This document shows positions 41,829-51,109 of a DNA stretch of 64,000 bases, one piece after another. Location: positions 1,098,501-1,162,500 of the forward strand of contig NZ_JAPPRC010000003.1 of the NCBI RefSeq assembly GCF_026672425.1, written 5' to 3'. The notes beneath the pieces were generated by a model. That model was not told where the DNA came from. It was given only the letters and a program-made list of their open reading frames with translations, and made no database searches. The stretch is from Pannonibacter sp. SL95. Its GTDB lineage: Bacteria > Pseudomonadota > Alphaproteobacteria > Rhizobiales > Stappiaceae. Each line of letters opens with the position of its first letter. The stretch's first letter is position 1. The position numbers and the translations under genes were made by a program.

Positions 41829-41973
41829 AATGACCCGGAAATGATGGATGGGCTGCGGCTTTCCGCGCCACGTGAATGTCCCCGGCATGGGACGGCACGC
41901 AGTGTCTTTTGAGTTCATCCAGTGATTTCCGAGGGTTCGGGGCTCACGCCAGAAGGCGTGTTGAAAGGGAATT

Positions 41974-42420
41974 ATGGCCGGCTTCGTCTCGCATTTTGTC
42001 AACCGGCTGGATTCGAAGGGGCGCGTGTCCATTCCCGCGCCGTTTCGGGCTGTGTTGGCGCGGGATGGTTTCGAGGGGCTGTACTGCATCGCCTCTCCCC
42101 ACGCTCCGGCAGTTGATGCGGGTGGCAATGCGCTGGTGGGCGAGATCGAGACCCGCCTTGCCGGCTTTGCCAAGCTGTCTGCCGACCATGATGCGCTGGC
42201 CTTTGCCCTGTTCGGCGCCAGCGAGACGCCGAAGGTCGACGCGGAGGGCCGCATGATGTTGAGCGACATGATCCGCGAACAGACCGGCATCACGGACGAA
42301 GTCGCCTTCGTTGGTCTTGGCTACAAGTTCCAGCTCTGGCAGCCGCAGGCGTTCCGCGCCCATCGCGCCGAGGCGCAGAAGTGTGCGCTGGCCATGCTGA
42401 CGGCAGGAGGTCCGGCATGA
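41974..42420 (+). CDS. mraZ: Transcriptional regulator MraZ
   Basis: The 148-residue AbrB-fold protein has the two MraZ repeats: FVNRLDSKGRVSIPAPFRAV (residues 8-27) and ETPKVDAEGRMMLSDMIREQ (about 88-107), each with the DxKGR/DxEGR turn that contacts DNA. It forms a ring and represses the dcw operon from the CCCAT repeats upstream. AAGGGA precedes the ATG. Its stop overlaps the rsmH start (ATGA). It is the first gene of the cluster, as in most bacteria. Confidence 0.95.
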   Translation: MAGFVSHFVNRLDSKGRVSIPAPFRAVLARDGFEGLYCIASPHAPAVDAGGNALVGEIETRLAGFAKLSADHDALAFALFGASETPKVDAEGRMMLSDMIREQTGITDEVAFVGLGYKFQLWQPQAFRAHRAEAQKCALAMLTAGGPA

Positions 42421-43457
42421 CGGATGATCTGCCAGTCGTGATGGACGAAGCCTCCGGCGCCCCCGTGCGCCATGTTCCCGTTCTTCTGGATGCTGTGCTA
42501 GCCGCCATGGCGGCGCAGCCCGGCGAGCTGATCGTTGATGGCACTTTTGGTGCCGGCGGCTATTCGCGGGCGCTGCTGGCGGCCGGGGCGCAAGTCATCG
42601 GCATCGACCGCGATCCGGATGCGATCGCCGGTGGTCGGGCGCTGGTCGCCTCCGCCAAGGGCGCGCTGCGCCTTGTTCCGGGCCGCTTTGCCGATCTTGC
42701 CACCCATCTCGAGGCTCTTGGCGTCGAGGCGGTCGATGGCGTCGTGCTGGATCTCGGTGTCTCCTCGATGCAGCTGGACGAAGCCGATCGCGGCTTCTCC
42801 TTCATGCGCGACGGGCCGCTGGACATGCGCATGGAACAGGCAGGTCCCTCCGCCGCCGATGTGGTCAACACGCTGCCCGCGCGCGATCTGACCCGCATCA
42901 TCGGCCTCCTTGGCGAGGAAAAGCGCGCCGGTCAGGTCTCCCGCGCCATCGAGGCCCGGCGCAAGCTGGAGCCTTTTACCCGCACGTCTGATCTGGCGGC
43001 GCTGATCGAGAAGGTCGTCGGCCGTTCGCCGAAGAAGATGCACATCCACCCGGCCACGCGCACCTTCCAGGCGCTGCGGATCTATGTGAACAGCGAGCTG
43101 CATCAGGCTGCCGAGGTGCTTGCGGCGGCTGAGGCGGCCCTGCGTCCTGGTGGCCGGCTGGTTGTCGTCAGCTTCCACAGCCTCGAGGACCGCATCGTCA
43201 AGAAATTCTTCGCCGACCGCTGCCGCGTCACGGCAGGCGGTTCGCGCCACATGCCGGAGCAGGACGTGCCGCCGGCGACATTCGATCTGCTGGTCAAGGG
43301 TGGTCAGGAGCCGGACGAGGCCGAGACGGCCGTCAACCCGCGCGCGCGCTCGGCGCGCCTGCGCGCTGGCCGCCGCACCACGGCTCCGGCCCGCAGCCTC
43401 GACATTCACGCGATCGGCGTGCCGCATCTGGCGGCGTTCCAGGGACTTGGAGGATAG
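42417..43457 (+). CDS. rsmH: 16S rRNA m4C1402 methyltransferase RsmH
   Basis: The 346-residue protein N4-methylates C1402 in the ribosomal P site. Landmarks are HVPVLLDAVLAAMAAQPGEL, the SAM motif DGTFGAGGYSRALL, IDRDPDAIAGG, LDLGVSSMQLDEADRGFSFM, DGPLDMRM and VVVSFHSLEDRIVK. Length is slightly above the usual 310-320 because of an N-terminal extension and an arginine-rich C terminus. ATG 42417 overlaps the mraZ stop. Three bases separate it from ftsL. Also known as mraW. Confidence 0.95.
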   Translation: MTDDLPVVMDEASGAPVRHVPVLLDAVLAAMAAQPGELIVDGTFGAGGYSRALLAAGAQVIGIDRDPDAIAGGRALVASAKGALRLVPGRFADLATHLEALGVEAVDGVVLDLGVSSMQLDEADRGFSFMRDGPLDMRMEQAGPSAADVVNTLPARDLTRIIGLLGEEKRAGQVSRAIEARRKLEPFTRTSDLAALIEKVVGRSPKKMHIHPATRTFQALRIYVNSELHQAAEVLAAAEAALRPGGRLVVVSFHSLEDRIVKKFFADRCRVTAGGSRHMPEQDVPPATFDLLVKGGQEPDEAETAVNPRARSARLRAGRRTTAPARSLDIHAIGVPHLAAFQGLGG

Positions 43458-43460
43458 GCG

Positions 43461-43850
43461 ATGCTTGTGCGCTATCTCAATCTCGTCTTCGTGCTGGCGG
43501 TCATCATCGGCGCCGCGTTCGTCTTCGACATGAAGATGGCCGCCGAGCGCTCGTCCGAACGGGTGTCTGAACTCAAGCGCCAGATCGACGAGGAGCGCGA
43601 GGCGATCCGGCTGCTGAAGGCGGAGTGGAGCCTGCTCAACCAGCCGCATCGGCTGCAGGGTCTTGCCGAGCGCTACAGCGAGTATCTGCAGCTTCAGCCG
43701 CTCGAGCCCAAGCAGATCGTCCAGCTGAACGATCTGCCGGTGAAGCCGGTGATGCTGGAGCCGGTTGGCATCGATGCCCTCATCGACGGCTTTGCCACCG
43801 CCCCCGCCTCCGCCACCACCACCGCTGCTGCAACCGCGACCATCCAGTAA
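43461..43850 (+). CDS. ftsL: Cell division protein FtsL
   Basis: The 129-residue bitopic protein has a short cytoplasmic start, one membrane helix (LNLVFVLAVIIGAAFVFDM, residues 6-24), then a periplasmic coiled coil (SSERVSELKRQIDEEREAIR, LLKAEWSLLNQPHRLQGLAE), the typical FtsL layout. It links FtsQ/FtsB to FtsW and FtsI in the divisome. The last 20 residues are an alanine/threonine-rich tail. The position between rsmH and ftsI supports the assignment, since FtsL sequence is poorly conserved. Confidence 0.88.
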   Translation: MLVRYLNLVFVLAVIIGAAFVFDMKMAAERSSERVSELKRQIDEEREAIRLLKAEWSLLNQPHRLQGLAERYSEYLQLQPLEPKQIVQLNDLPVKPVMLEPVGIDALIDGFATAPASATTTAAATATIQ

Positions 43851-43860
43851 GGGCGAAGCC

Positions 43861-45576
43861 ATGAGCCAGGCAAGCGAGCCTCAGTCCTTCCTGCAGTTCA
43901 AGCGGGCCCAGCCGAAGCCGACTTACGGTTCGGTCTCGACCGGTACCGTCCGGTCGCGCGTCTACGTGACCATGACCGCCTTTGCGCTGATCTTTGCGGT
44001 CATCGGCGGCCGTCTCGCCCAGCTGGCGCAGATGGAAGATGTGCCGACGCAGGAGTTCATGTCGGCGCAGGATGCGGTCGCGGCCTCCCGTCCGGATCTC
44101 ACCGATCGCAACGGCGAGATCCTGGCCACCGACATCAAGACCGCATCGGTCTACGCCGAACCGCGCAAGATCCTCGATGTCGAGGAAACGCTCGAAGGCA
44201 TCGGCAGCGTCTTCCCGGATCTCAACAATGACGCCATGCGCAAGCGGCTCGCCAGCCGCGCCGGCTTCATCTGGCTGAAGCGCGAGATCACGCCGGCGCA
44301 GCAGCAGGCGATCCACCGCCTCGGCCTGCCCGGCATCGGCTTCCTCTGGGAGAAGCAGCGCTTCTATCCGGGCGGCCCGGTTGCCTCGCACATCGTCGGT
44401 TCGGTCAACATCGACAACCAGGGCATCGCTGGCATCGAGAAATACGTCGATGACGCGTGGCTCGCCGACCTGCAGAAGCTCGGCTTTGCCTCGGACCGCT
44501 CGATGGAACCGGTCCAGCTCGCCGTCGACCTGCGCGTCCAGCACATCGTGCGCGACGAGGTCCAGAAGGGCATCGAGCGCTACCACGCGATTGCCGGCGT
44601 CGGCATCATCCTGGATGTGAACACGGGCGAAGTCGTCGCCATGTCGTCCCTGCCGGACTACGACCCGAACAACCGCGGCGAGGCGCTGCAGGCCGACCGC
44701 ATGAACCGGGCCACCGGCGGCACGTTCGAAATGGGCTCCGTGTTCAAGGGGTTCACCACCGCCAATGCCCTGGCCTCGGGCAAAGTCTCGATGAACGACA
44801 GCTTCGATGCCACCCGGCCGATCCGGGCTGGCGGGCGCAGCATCTCCGACTTCCACGGCAAGAACCGGATCCTGACCGTTCCGGAAGTCTTCATCTACTC
44901 GTCCAACATCGGCACGGCCAAGATGATGCTGGCCACCGGCATTGACGAGCAGAAGCGCTTCTTCACCGATCTGGGCTTCACCAGCCGCATGGTCACCGAG
45001 CTGCCGGAAAACGCCGCGCCGCAGGTGCCCAAACGCTGGGGCGAGCTCGCCGCGATCACCATGTCCTTCGGCCATGGCATCTCGGTCACGCCGATGCAGA
45101 CTGCCGTTGCCGCTGCGGCGCTCGTGAACGGCGGTCGCTACATCCCGCCGACCTTCCTGCCGCGTGACGAAGCTGCCGCAAACAGCCTGGCGCGCCAGGT
45201 GATCCCGGAAAAGGTCAGCCAGGCGATCCGCTATCTCTACCGGCTCAACGTGATTGCCGGCTCGGGCAAGCGGGCGGACGTGCCCGGTTATCTCGTCGGC
45301 GGCAAGACCGGCACGGCGGAAAAGGTGGAAAACGGCCGCTACAATCCCAACAAGCGCCGCAATTCCTTCCTCTCTGCATTCCCGATGGACAATCCGCGCT
45401 ATGTCGTGCTTGTCGTCCTCGACGAGCCGAAGCCGGAGAAGGAAGGCATGGCGGCCACGGCGGGTCTCAACACAGCGCCCATGGTCGGCAACATCATTCG
45501 CCGGGTGGCGCCCATGCTGGGTGTCATGCCGCGTCAGATTATTGAAGGTAAGCAGACGATAGAAATCGCCTACTAG
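43861..45576 (+). CDS. ftsI: Peptidoglycan D,D-transpeptidase FtsI (PBP3)
   Basis: The 571-residue class B penicillin-binding protein crosslinks septal murein. It has a membrane anchor near residues 36-55, the N-terminal dimerisation part (ASRPDLTDRNGEILATDIKT), and the transpeptidase motifs SVFK at 293-296, SSN at 347-349 and KTGT at 482-485. The start ATG 43861 is preferred; an in-frame reading begins 96 bases earlier inside ftsL but adds a proline-rich run without family similarity. It follows ftsL by 10 bp. A small inverted repeat (AGCATC/GATGCT) lies just after the stop. Confidence 0.96.
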   Translation: MSQASEPQSFLQFKRAQPKPTYGSVSTGTVRSRVYVTMTAFALIFAVIGGRLAQLAQMEDVPTQEFMSAQDAVAASRPDLTDRNGEILATDIKTASVYAEPRKILDVEETLEGIGSVFPDLNNDAMRKRLASRAGFIWLKREITPAQQQAIHRLGLPGIGFLWEKQRFYPGGPVASHIVGSVNIDNQGIAGIEKYVDDAWLADLQKLGFASDRSMEPVQLAVDLRVQHIVRDEVQKGIERYHAIAGVGIILDVNTGEVVAMSSLPDYDPNNRGEALQADRMNRATGGTFEMGSVFKGFTTANALASGKVSMNDSFDATRPIRAGGRSISDFHGKNRILTVPEVFIYSSNIGTAKMMLATGIDEQKRFFTDLGFTSRMVTELPENAAPQVPKRWGELAAITMSFGHGISVTPMQTAVAAAALVNGGRYIPPTFLPRDEAAANSLARQVIPEKVSQAIRYLYRLNVIAGSGKRADVPGYLVGGKTGTAEKVENGRYNPNKRRNSFLSAFPMDNPRYVVLVVLDEPKPEKEGMAATAGLNTAPMVGNIIRRVAPMLGVMPRQIIEGKQTIEIAY

Positions 45577-45655
45577 AGCATCTTTCGATGCTATCAGGCA
45601 TCACGGGCGGGATGAGGGGCAGGGGTCGCAGCCGGCGTCCTTCCTCCCGCTGGAC

Positions 45656-47179
45656 ATGACGGCGCACAAGCGGACCCTGGATGACATGCATCTGAGCAGC
45701 CTGATGGCGGACCTCGCCGGTCCCGCCTCCTATCCTGACCTGACGATCTCCGGTCTTACCTCGGACAGCCGCGCGGCTCGTCCGGGTTTTCTGTTTTTTG
45801 CGCTGGGTGGCGTGAAGGTACATGGCGCAAGCTTCGCCGCCCGGGCCGTCGAGGGCGGGGCGGTTGCTGTCGTGACTGATGCCGATGGTGCATCCAGTCT
45901 GGCAGGGCAGGGCATTTCGGTCCCGGTCATCACCGTCGGCAATCCGCGCCGGGCGCTGGCATTGATGGCCGCGCGCTTCCATGCGCCGCAGCCCGCCACC
46001 ATGGTCGCGGTCACCGGCACGGCCGGCAAGACCTCCGTTGCCCATTTTGTCCGCCAGATCTTTGAACGGTGCGGCCACGCCGCTGCCAGCCTTGGAACCA
46101 TCGGCACGATCACCTCGAACGGCAAGAGCTATGGCGGCCTGACGACGCCCGATCCGGTGACACTGCACCAGGACCTTGCCCGCCTTGCCGCAGATGGCAT
46201 CACCCATGCCGCGATGGAGGCCTCAAGCCATGGGCTGGACCAGTTCCGGCTGGACGGGGTGCAACTGGCCGCCGCCGGGTTCACCAACCTTGGCCGCGAT
46301 CACATGGACTACCATCCGACGGTCGAGGACTATCTCGCGGCCAAGCTGCGCCTCTTCACCGAGGTGCTTCCCGCTGGCGGCATCGCCGTCGTTGATCCGC
46401 TGGAGCCTTACGCCGACCGCGTTGTTGCAGCCTGCCAGGCGCGGGGCCTCAAGCTGCTGACGGTCGGCGAACGGGGTGCTGACCTCACCCTCACCGGTCT
46501 CAAGCACAGCGGCTTCAGCCAGGTCCTGACCATTGCCACGCCGCGCGGCGACTACAAGGTCTCGCTGCCGCTGGCTGGACGCTTCCAGGTCTCCAACGCC
46601 CTGATCGCCGCCGGCCTTGCCATCGCGGCGGGCGAGCAGCCGGGGGCTGTCCTGCGTGCACTCGAGGACCTCGAAGGCGCACCGGGCCGGCTGGATCTCA
46701 TTGGCCGCAAGGCCAATGGCGCGCTGGCCTTTGTCGACTATGCCCACAAGCCGGACGCGCTCGACAATGCGCTGGCGGCGCTGCGTCCCTTCACCAAGGG
46801 CCGGCTCGTCTGCGTCGTCGGCGCCGGTGGTGACCGGGACCCGGGCAAGCGTCCGATCATGGGCGAGGTCGCCACACGCCGCGCCGATGTCGTCATCATC
46901 ACGGACGACAATCCGCGGACCGAAGATCCTGCCCTGATCCGCAAGGCGATGCTCGTCGGGGCACCCGGAGCGCTGGAAATTGGTGATCGTCACGAAGCCA
47001 TCGAACGGGCTGTGGCGATGCTGGAAGACGGGGATGTGCTTTGCGTGGCGGGCAAAGGCCACGAAACGGGCCAAATCGTCGGTGACACGGTGCTGCCCTT
47101 TTCAGATCACGAAGCAGTTCGCGCTGCGCTCGGCCTTGCGGTGGCTGATGCCGCGCGCGACATGGGAGACCCGGCATGA
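45656..47179 (+). CDS. murE: UDP-MurNAc-tripeptide synthetase MurE (meso-DAP adding)
   Basis: The 507-residue Mur ligase adds the third residue to UDP-MurNAc-L-Ala-D-Glu. The ATP loop is AVTGTAGKTSVAHF, the central domain has GGLTTPDPVTLH and EASSHGLDQFRLDG, and the DDNPRTEDP motif (DNPR) marks meso-diaminopimelate as substrate. The ATG at 45656 is used; ATG 45686 is a weaker alternative. It lies 79 bp after ftsI and overlaps murF by 4 bp. Confidence 0.95.
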   Translation: MTAHKRTLDDMHLSSLMADLAGPASYPDLTISGLTSDSRAARPGFLFFALGGVKVHGASFAARAVEGGAVAVVTDADGASSLAGQGISVPVITVGNPRRALALMAARFHAPQPATMVAVTGTAGKTSVAHFVRQIFERCGHAAASLGTIGTITSNGKSYGGLTTPDPVTLHQDLARLAADGITHAAMEASSHGLDQFRLDGVQLAAAGFTNLGRDHMDYHPTVEDYLAAKLRLFTEVLPAGGIAVVDPLEPYADRVVAACQARGLKLLTVGERGADLTLTGLKHSGFSQVLTIATPRGDYKVSLPLAGRFQVSNALIAAGLAIAAGEQPGAVLRALEDLEGAPGRLDLIGRKANGALAFVDYAHKPDALDNALAALRPFTKGRLVCVVGAGGDRDPGKRPIMGEVATRRADVVIITDDNPRTEDPALIRKAMLVGAPGALEIGDRHEAIERAVAMLEDGDVLCVAGKGHETGQIVGDTVLPFSDHEAVRAALGLAVADAARDMGDPA

Positions 47180-48606
47180 GCCTGCCGCTCTGGACACTTG
47201 AGGAATTCGCCGCTGCCGTCAGCGGCTCTGTCGTCGGCACACCCGCCGAGGCGATCACTGGCGTTTCCATCGACAGCCGCACGCTTGAACCCGGCGAAGC
47301 CTTCATCGCCATTGCCGGCGACCGGTTCGATGGCCATGACTTTGTCGAGGCCGCCCTCAAGGCCGGCGCATCGCTGGCCCTCGTCGCGCGTGATCGCCTG
47401 GCCAGCCTGCCGGCCGATGGCCGTTACGTGGTCGTGGACGATGTTCTGGAAGGCCTGCGCTGCCTTGGCCGCGCCGCTCGTGCCCGTGTCAGCGCGCGCA
47501 TCGTCGCGGTCACCGGTTCGGTCGGCAAGACCGGCACCAAGGAAGCCCTGCGCCTTGCCCTGTCGCGTTGCGGCAAGACCCATGCGTCGGTGGCGTCCTT
47601 CAACAATCACTGGGGCGTGCCGCTCACGCTGGCGCGCATGCCCCGCGACGTTGATTTCGGTGTGTTCGAGATTGGCATGAACCACGCTGGCGAGATCACG
47701 CCGCTGGTGCAGATGGTCCGTCCGCATGTCGCGATCATCACCACGGTGCAGCCCGTGCACCTGGAGTTCTTCGATTCGGTCGAGAGCATCGCCAAGGCCA
47801 AGGCAGAAATCTTCTCAGGTCTCGAGCCGGGCGGTGTGGCCATTCTGAACCGCGACAACGACCAGTTCGACCTGTTGACCTTCCTTGCCAAGACGGGTGG
47901 CGTCACCACCATCCGGACCTTCGGCGAGGGCGCCGGGTCCGATGGCAAGCTGCTGAAGCATCTCAGCCAGGGCGGCACCTCCGTGGTGCAGACCCGCATC
48001 CTGGGCGAGGAGATCACCTACAAGATCGGCGCGCCGGGACGGCATTTCGTCATGAACAGCCTCGCTGTCCTGCTCGCGATCGTGGAGATGGGGGCAGATC
48101 TCGCTCTCGCCGGTCTGGCCCTTGCGGAACTGTCCGCCCCGAAGGGTCGCGGTGCCCAGACCCGGCTTTCGCTGCCCGGCGGCCCGGCCATCCTCATCGA
48201 CGAAAGCTACAATGCCAATCCGGCCTCCATGCGCGCCGCACTCAGCCTGCTGGCGGACGTCAAGCCGGAAGCCGGCGGCCGGCGCATTGCCGTGCTCGGC
48301 GACATGCTGGAACTCGGCGAGACCTCGCGGGCGCTTCATGCCGAGCTGGCCGCGCCCATCGCAAGCGCCGCCGTCAATGTCGTCTATTGCTGCGGCCCGA
48401 TGATGCATGCGCTCTGGGAAACCCTCCCGGCAGCGCAACGCGGGCTCTATGCCGAAGCATCATCCGGCCTTGCGGACCGTCTGCGCGAAGATTTGCGGGC
48501 TGGCGACGTCATCATGATCAAGGGATCTCTGGGCAGCCGGATGGGCCCCCTTGTGGAAGCGCTCAAGCAGGACTATGCGGCAGCGGATGAAACCGTAGCG
48601 GTTTAA
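47176..48606 (+). CDS. murF: UDP-MurNAc-tripeptide-D-Ala-D-Ala ligase MurF
   Basis: The 476-residue ligase adds D-Ala-D-Ala to finish the cytoplasmic muropeptide. It shows GVSIDSRTLEPGEAFIAI (N-terminal UDP-binding domain), the ATP loop VTGSVGKTGTKEAL, SFNNHWGVPLTLAR, EIGMNHAGEI and the late IDESYNANPASMRAAL and LGDMLELG blocks. ATG 47176 overlaps the murE stop; mraY begins 9 bp after its end. Confidence 0.96.
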   Translation: MSLPLWTLEEFAAAVSGSVVGTPAEAITGVSIDSRTLEPGEAFIAIAGDRFDGHDFVEAALKAGASLALVARDRLASLPADGRYVVVDDVLEGLRCLGRAARARVSARIVAVTGSVGKTGTKEALRLALSRCGKTHASVASFNNHWGVPLTLARMPRDVDFGVFEIGMNHAGEITPLVQMVRPHVAIITTVQPVHLEFFDSVESIAKAKAEIFSGLEPGGVAILNRDNDQFDLLTFLAKTGGVTTIRTFGEGAGSDGKLLKHLSQGGTSVVQTRILGEEITYKIGAPGRHFVMNSLAVLLAIVEMGADLALAGLALAELSAPKGRGAQTRLSLPGGPAILIDESYNANPASMRAALSLLADVKPEAGGRRIAVLGDMLELGETSRALHAELAAPIASAAVNVVYCCGPMMHALWETLPAAQRGLYAEASSGLADRLREDLRAGDVIMIKGSLGSRMGPLVEALKQDYAAADETVAV

Positions 48607-48615
48607 GGATTCCCC

Positions 48616-49701
48616 ATGTTCTATCTTCTCGGCGAACTCTCCGGCCAGTTGTCTGCGCTCAACGTGTTCCGCTACATCACCTTCCGCACGGGCGCGGCCA
48701 TCATGACCGCGCTGATCTTCGTGTTCCTGTTCGGGCCGAAGATCATTTCCAGCCTGCGCCTGCGTCAGGGCAAGGGCCAGCCGATCCGCGAGGACGGTCC
48801 GCAGAGCCATCTGCTGACCAAGAAGGGCACTCCGACCATGGGCGGCCTGATGATCCTGTCGGGCATGATCGTGTCGACTCTGCTCTGGGCGGACCTGCGC
48901 AATCCTTATGTCTGGATCGTGCTCTGGGTCACCGTCGGTTTCGGCCTGATCGGCTTCTATGACGACTATCTCAAGGTCACCAAGGCGACCCACAAGGGCT
49001 TCTCGGGCCGCGCCCGGCTCGGCATCGAGTTCCTGATCGCCGGCTCTGCCGCCTTTGCCGTGACGCTGCTCGACAACAGCCCGTTCTCGACCTCGATCTC
49101 GTTCCCGTTCCTCAAGGACCTCCTGCTGAACCTCGGCATCGTGTTCATTCCCTTTGCCGCTTTCGTCATGGTCGGGGCCGGCAATGCAGTGAACCTCACG
49201 GATGGCCTTGATGGTCTCGCCATCGTGCCGGTGATGATCGCGGCCGGGTCCTTCGCCATCATCGCCTATCTGTCGGGTAATGCCGTCTTTGCCGACTATC
49301 TGCAGATCCACCACGTCTCCGGTACCGGCGAACTGGCCGTGCTCTGCGGCGCGGTCATCGGGGCAGGGCTTGGCTTCCTGTGGTTCAACGCGCCTCCGGC
49401 CGCCATCTTCATGGGCGACACCGGCTCCCTGTCGCTGGGCGGCATGATCGGTGCCATCGCGGTTGCCACCAAGCACGAGATCGTCCTTGCCATCATCGGC
49501 GGTCTGTTCGTGCTGGAGGCCGTCTCGGTGATCGTGCAGGTCGCGTCCTTCAAGCTGACCGGCAAGCGCGTGTTCCGCATGGCGCCGATCCATCACCATT
49601 TCGAGCATCTCGGCTGGACCGAGTCCCAGGTCGTGATCCGCTTCTGGATCATCGCCGTGGTTCTCGCCCTCATCGGCCTTGCCACCTTGAAGCTGCGGTG
49701 A
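48616..49701 (+). CDS. mraY: Phospho-MurNAc-pentapeptide transferase MraY
   Basis: The 361-residue inner-membrane enzyme with about 10 helices makes lipid I from UDP-MurNAc-pentapeptide and undecaprenyl phosphate. Hallmarks are [10 protein letters not shown], the aspartate pair in [36 protein letters not shown] and [15 protein letters not shown]. It starts 9 bp after murF and ends 7 bp before murD. Confidence 0.97.
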   Translation: MFYLLGELSGQLSALNVFRYITFRTGAAIMTALIFVFLFGPKIISSLRLRQGKGQPIREDGPQSHLLTKKGTPTMGGLMILSGMIVSTLLWADLRNPYVWIVLWVTVGFGLIGFYDDYLKVTKATHKGFSGRARLGIEFLIAGSAAFAVTLLDNSPFSTSISFPFLKDLLLNLGIVFIPFAAFVMVGAGNAVNLTDGLDGLAIVPVMIAAGSFAIIAYLSGNAVFADYLQIHHVSGTGELAVLCGAVIGAGLGFLWFNAPPAAIFMGDTGSLSLGGMIGAIAVATKHEIVLAIIGGLFVLEAVSVIVQVASFKLTGKRVFRMAPIHHHFEHLGWTESQVVIRFWIIAVVLALIGLATLKLR

Positions 49702-49708
49702 GGCCCAG

Positions 49709-51109
49709 ATGATCCCGATCACCAGTTTTGCCGGACAGAAAGTCGCCCTCTTCGGGCTCGGCGGCTCCGGCATGTCCAGCGCGCTGGCGCTGAAGGCCGG
49801 TGGCGCCGAGGTCCTCGCCTTCGACGATTCCGCGGCTCGCAACGACGCCGCCCGGGCCCAAGGCCTGACGGAGGTGGACCTCAGCCAGATCGACTGGAGC
49901 AGCGTCTCCGCCCTTGTCCTGTCGCCGGGCGTGCCGCTCACCCATCCCGAGCCGCACTGGACCGTTCAGCTTGCCCGCAAGGCCGGTGTCGAGGTGATCG
50001 GCGACATCGAACTCTTCGCCCGTGAACGCCGCCGCCTCTGCCCGGACGCTCCGCTGATCTGCATCACCGGTACCAACGGCAAGTCGACGACGACTGCTCT
50101 CGTCACCCATCTCCTGGCCAGCCTTGGCCTTGATGTGCAGATGGGCGGCAACATCGGCACGCCGGTGTTCGACCTGGCCCCGCTCAGCCCGGCCCGGCAC
50201 TACGTCATCGAATGCTCGTCCTACCAGATCGATCTGGCCCCGAGCCTTGACCCCACTGTCGGCATTCACATGAACCTGTCGCCGGATCATCTCGACCGGC
50301 ACGGCACCATGGAAAACTACGCCGCCATCAAGCAGCGCCTCGTGGCGGGCAGCCGGTCCGCCGTCATCGGTGTCGATGACCCGATGAGCGAGGCCATGGC
50401 CGATCATCTGGCCGCTGCGGGCAAGCGCGTGCGCCGCATTTCCGGCTATCTGCCGCAGACCGATGGCGTCTACGGCGATGGCACCGGCCTGATGATGGCT
50501 GACCGTGGCCGTCAGGAGCGGCTTGCCGATCTCACCGGCATCGATTCCCTGCGCGGACGTCACAACGCCCAGAATGCCGCTGCCGCCTGCGCCGCGCTGC
50601 TGGAGCTCGGCCATGCACCGGAGCGGATCGCCGCAGCGCTGAAGACCTTCCCAGGTCTCAGGCACCGCATGCAGGTGATCGCGCGCCGCAATGGCGTGCT
50701 CTTCGTCAACGACAGCAAGGCCACCAACGCCGATGCGGCCGCCTGGGCGCTGGCCAGCTACCCGCGCCTCTACTGGATCGCCGGTGGCAAGCCGAAGACT
50801 GGCGGCATCGAGCCGCTCGCCGAGTTCTTCCCGAAGATCGCCCGCGCCTATCTGATTGGCGAGGCGGCGGAAGCCTTCGCGGAAACCCTCGCCGGCAAGG
50901 CGCAGGTGGAGATCTGCGGCACCATGGATGTGGCCGTTGCCCGCGCTGCCGAGGATGCCGCCCGTGATCCGTCGGCGGACAAGGTCGTCATGCTGTCGCC
51001 GGCCTGCGCGTCCTTTGACCAGTATCCGAACTTTGAAGTGCGTGGCGATGCGTTTGTCGCAGCTGTCGAGGCGCTTGATCGTGCCTCGGGGACAGAAGGG
51101 GATGCCTGA
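49709..51109 (+). CDS. murD: UDP-MurNAc-L-Ala-D-glutamate ligase MurD
   Basis: The 466-residue ligase adds D-Glu. It shows GLGGSGMSSALALKAGG (N-terminal UDP site), VLSPGVPLTHPEP, the ATP loop ITGTNGKSTTTALVTH, ECSSYQIDLAPSL, NLSPDHLDRHGTMENYA, GLRHRMQVIA and FVNDSKATNADAA. Its last base is the first base of ftsW, so the genes are coupled. Confidence 0.96.
   Translation: MIPITSFAGQKVALFGLGGSGMSSALALKAGGAEVLAFDDSAARNDAARAQGLTEVDLSQIDWSSVSALVLSPGVPLTHPEPHWTVQLARKAGVEVIGDIELFARERRRLCPDAPLICITGTNGKSTTTALVTHLLASLGLDVQMGGNIGTPVFDLAPLSPARHYVIECSSYQIDLAPSLDPTVGIHMNLSPDHLDRHGTMENYAAIKQRLVAGSRSAVIGVDDPMSEAMADHLAAAGKRVRRISGYLPQTDGVYGDGTGLMMADRGRQERLADLTGIDSLRGRHNAQNAAAACAALLELGHAPERIAAALKTFPGLRHRMQVIARRNGVLFVNDSKATNADAAAWALASYPRLYWIAGGKPKTGGIEPLAEFFPKIARAYLIGEAAEAFAETLAGKAQVEICGTMDVAVARAAEDAARDPSADKVVMLSPACASFDQYPNFEVRGDAFVAAVEALDRASGTEGDA

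Larger units (their letters stand above)
41637..41973. other. Intergenic region rnpB-mraZ with dcw promoter elements
   Basis: No gene is supported in these 337 bp. They contain a CtrA-like box with one mismatch (41714-41728), the mraZ-box array and a probable promoter (41794-41828), and then about 145 bp of apparent 5' leader before mraZ, in which I see no named riboswitch. Confidence 0.6.

Noticed and set aside
43765-43860. N-terminal extension of FtsI with a long proline run
   Set aside because: It lies within ftsL in another frame; FtsI similarity starts at 43861.
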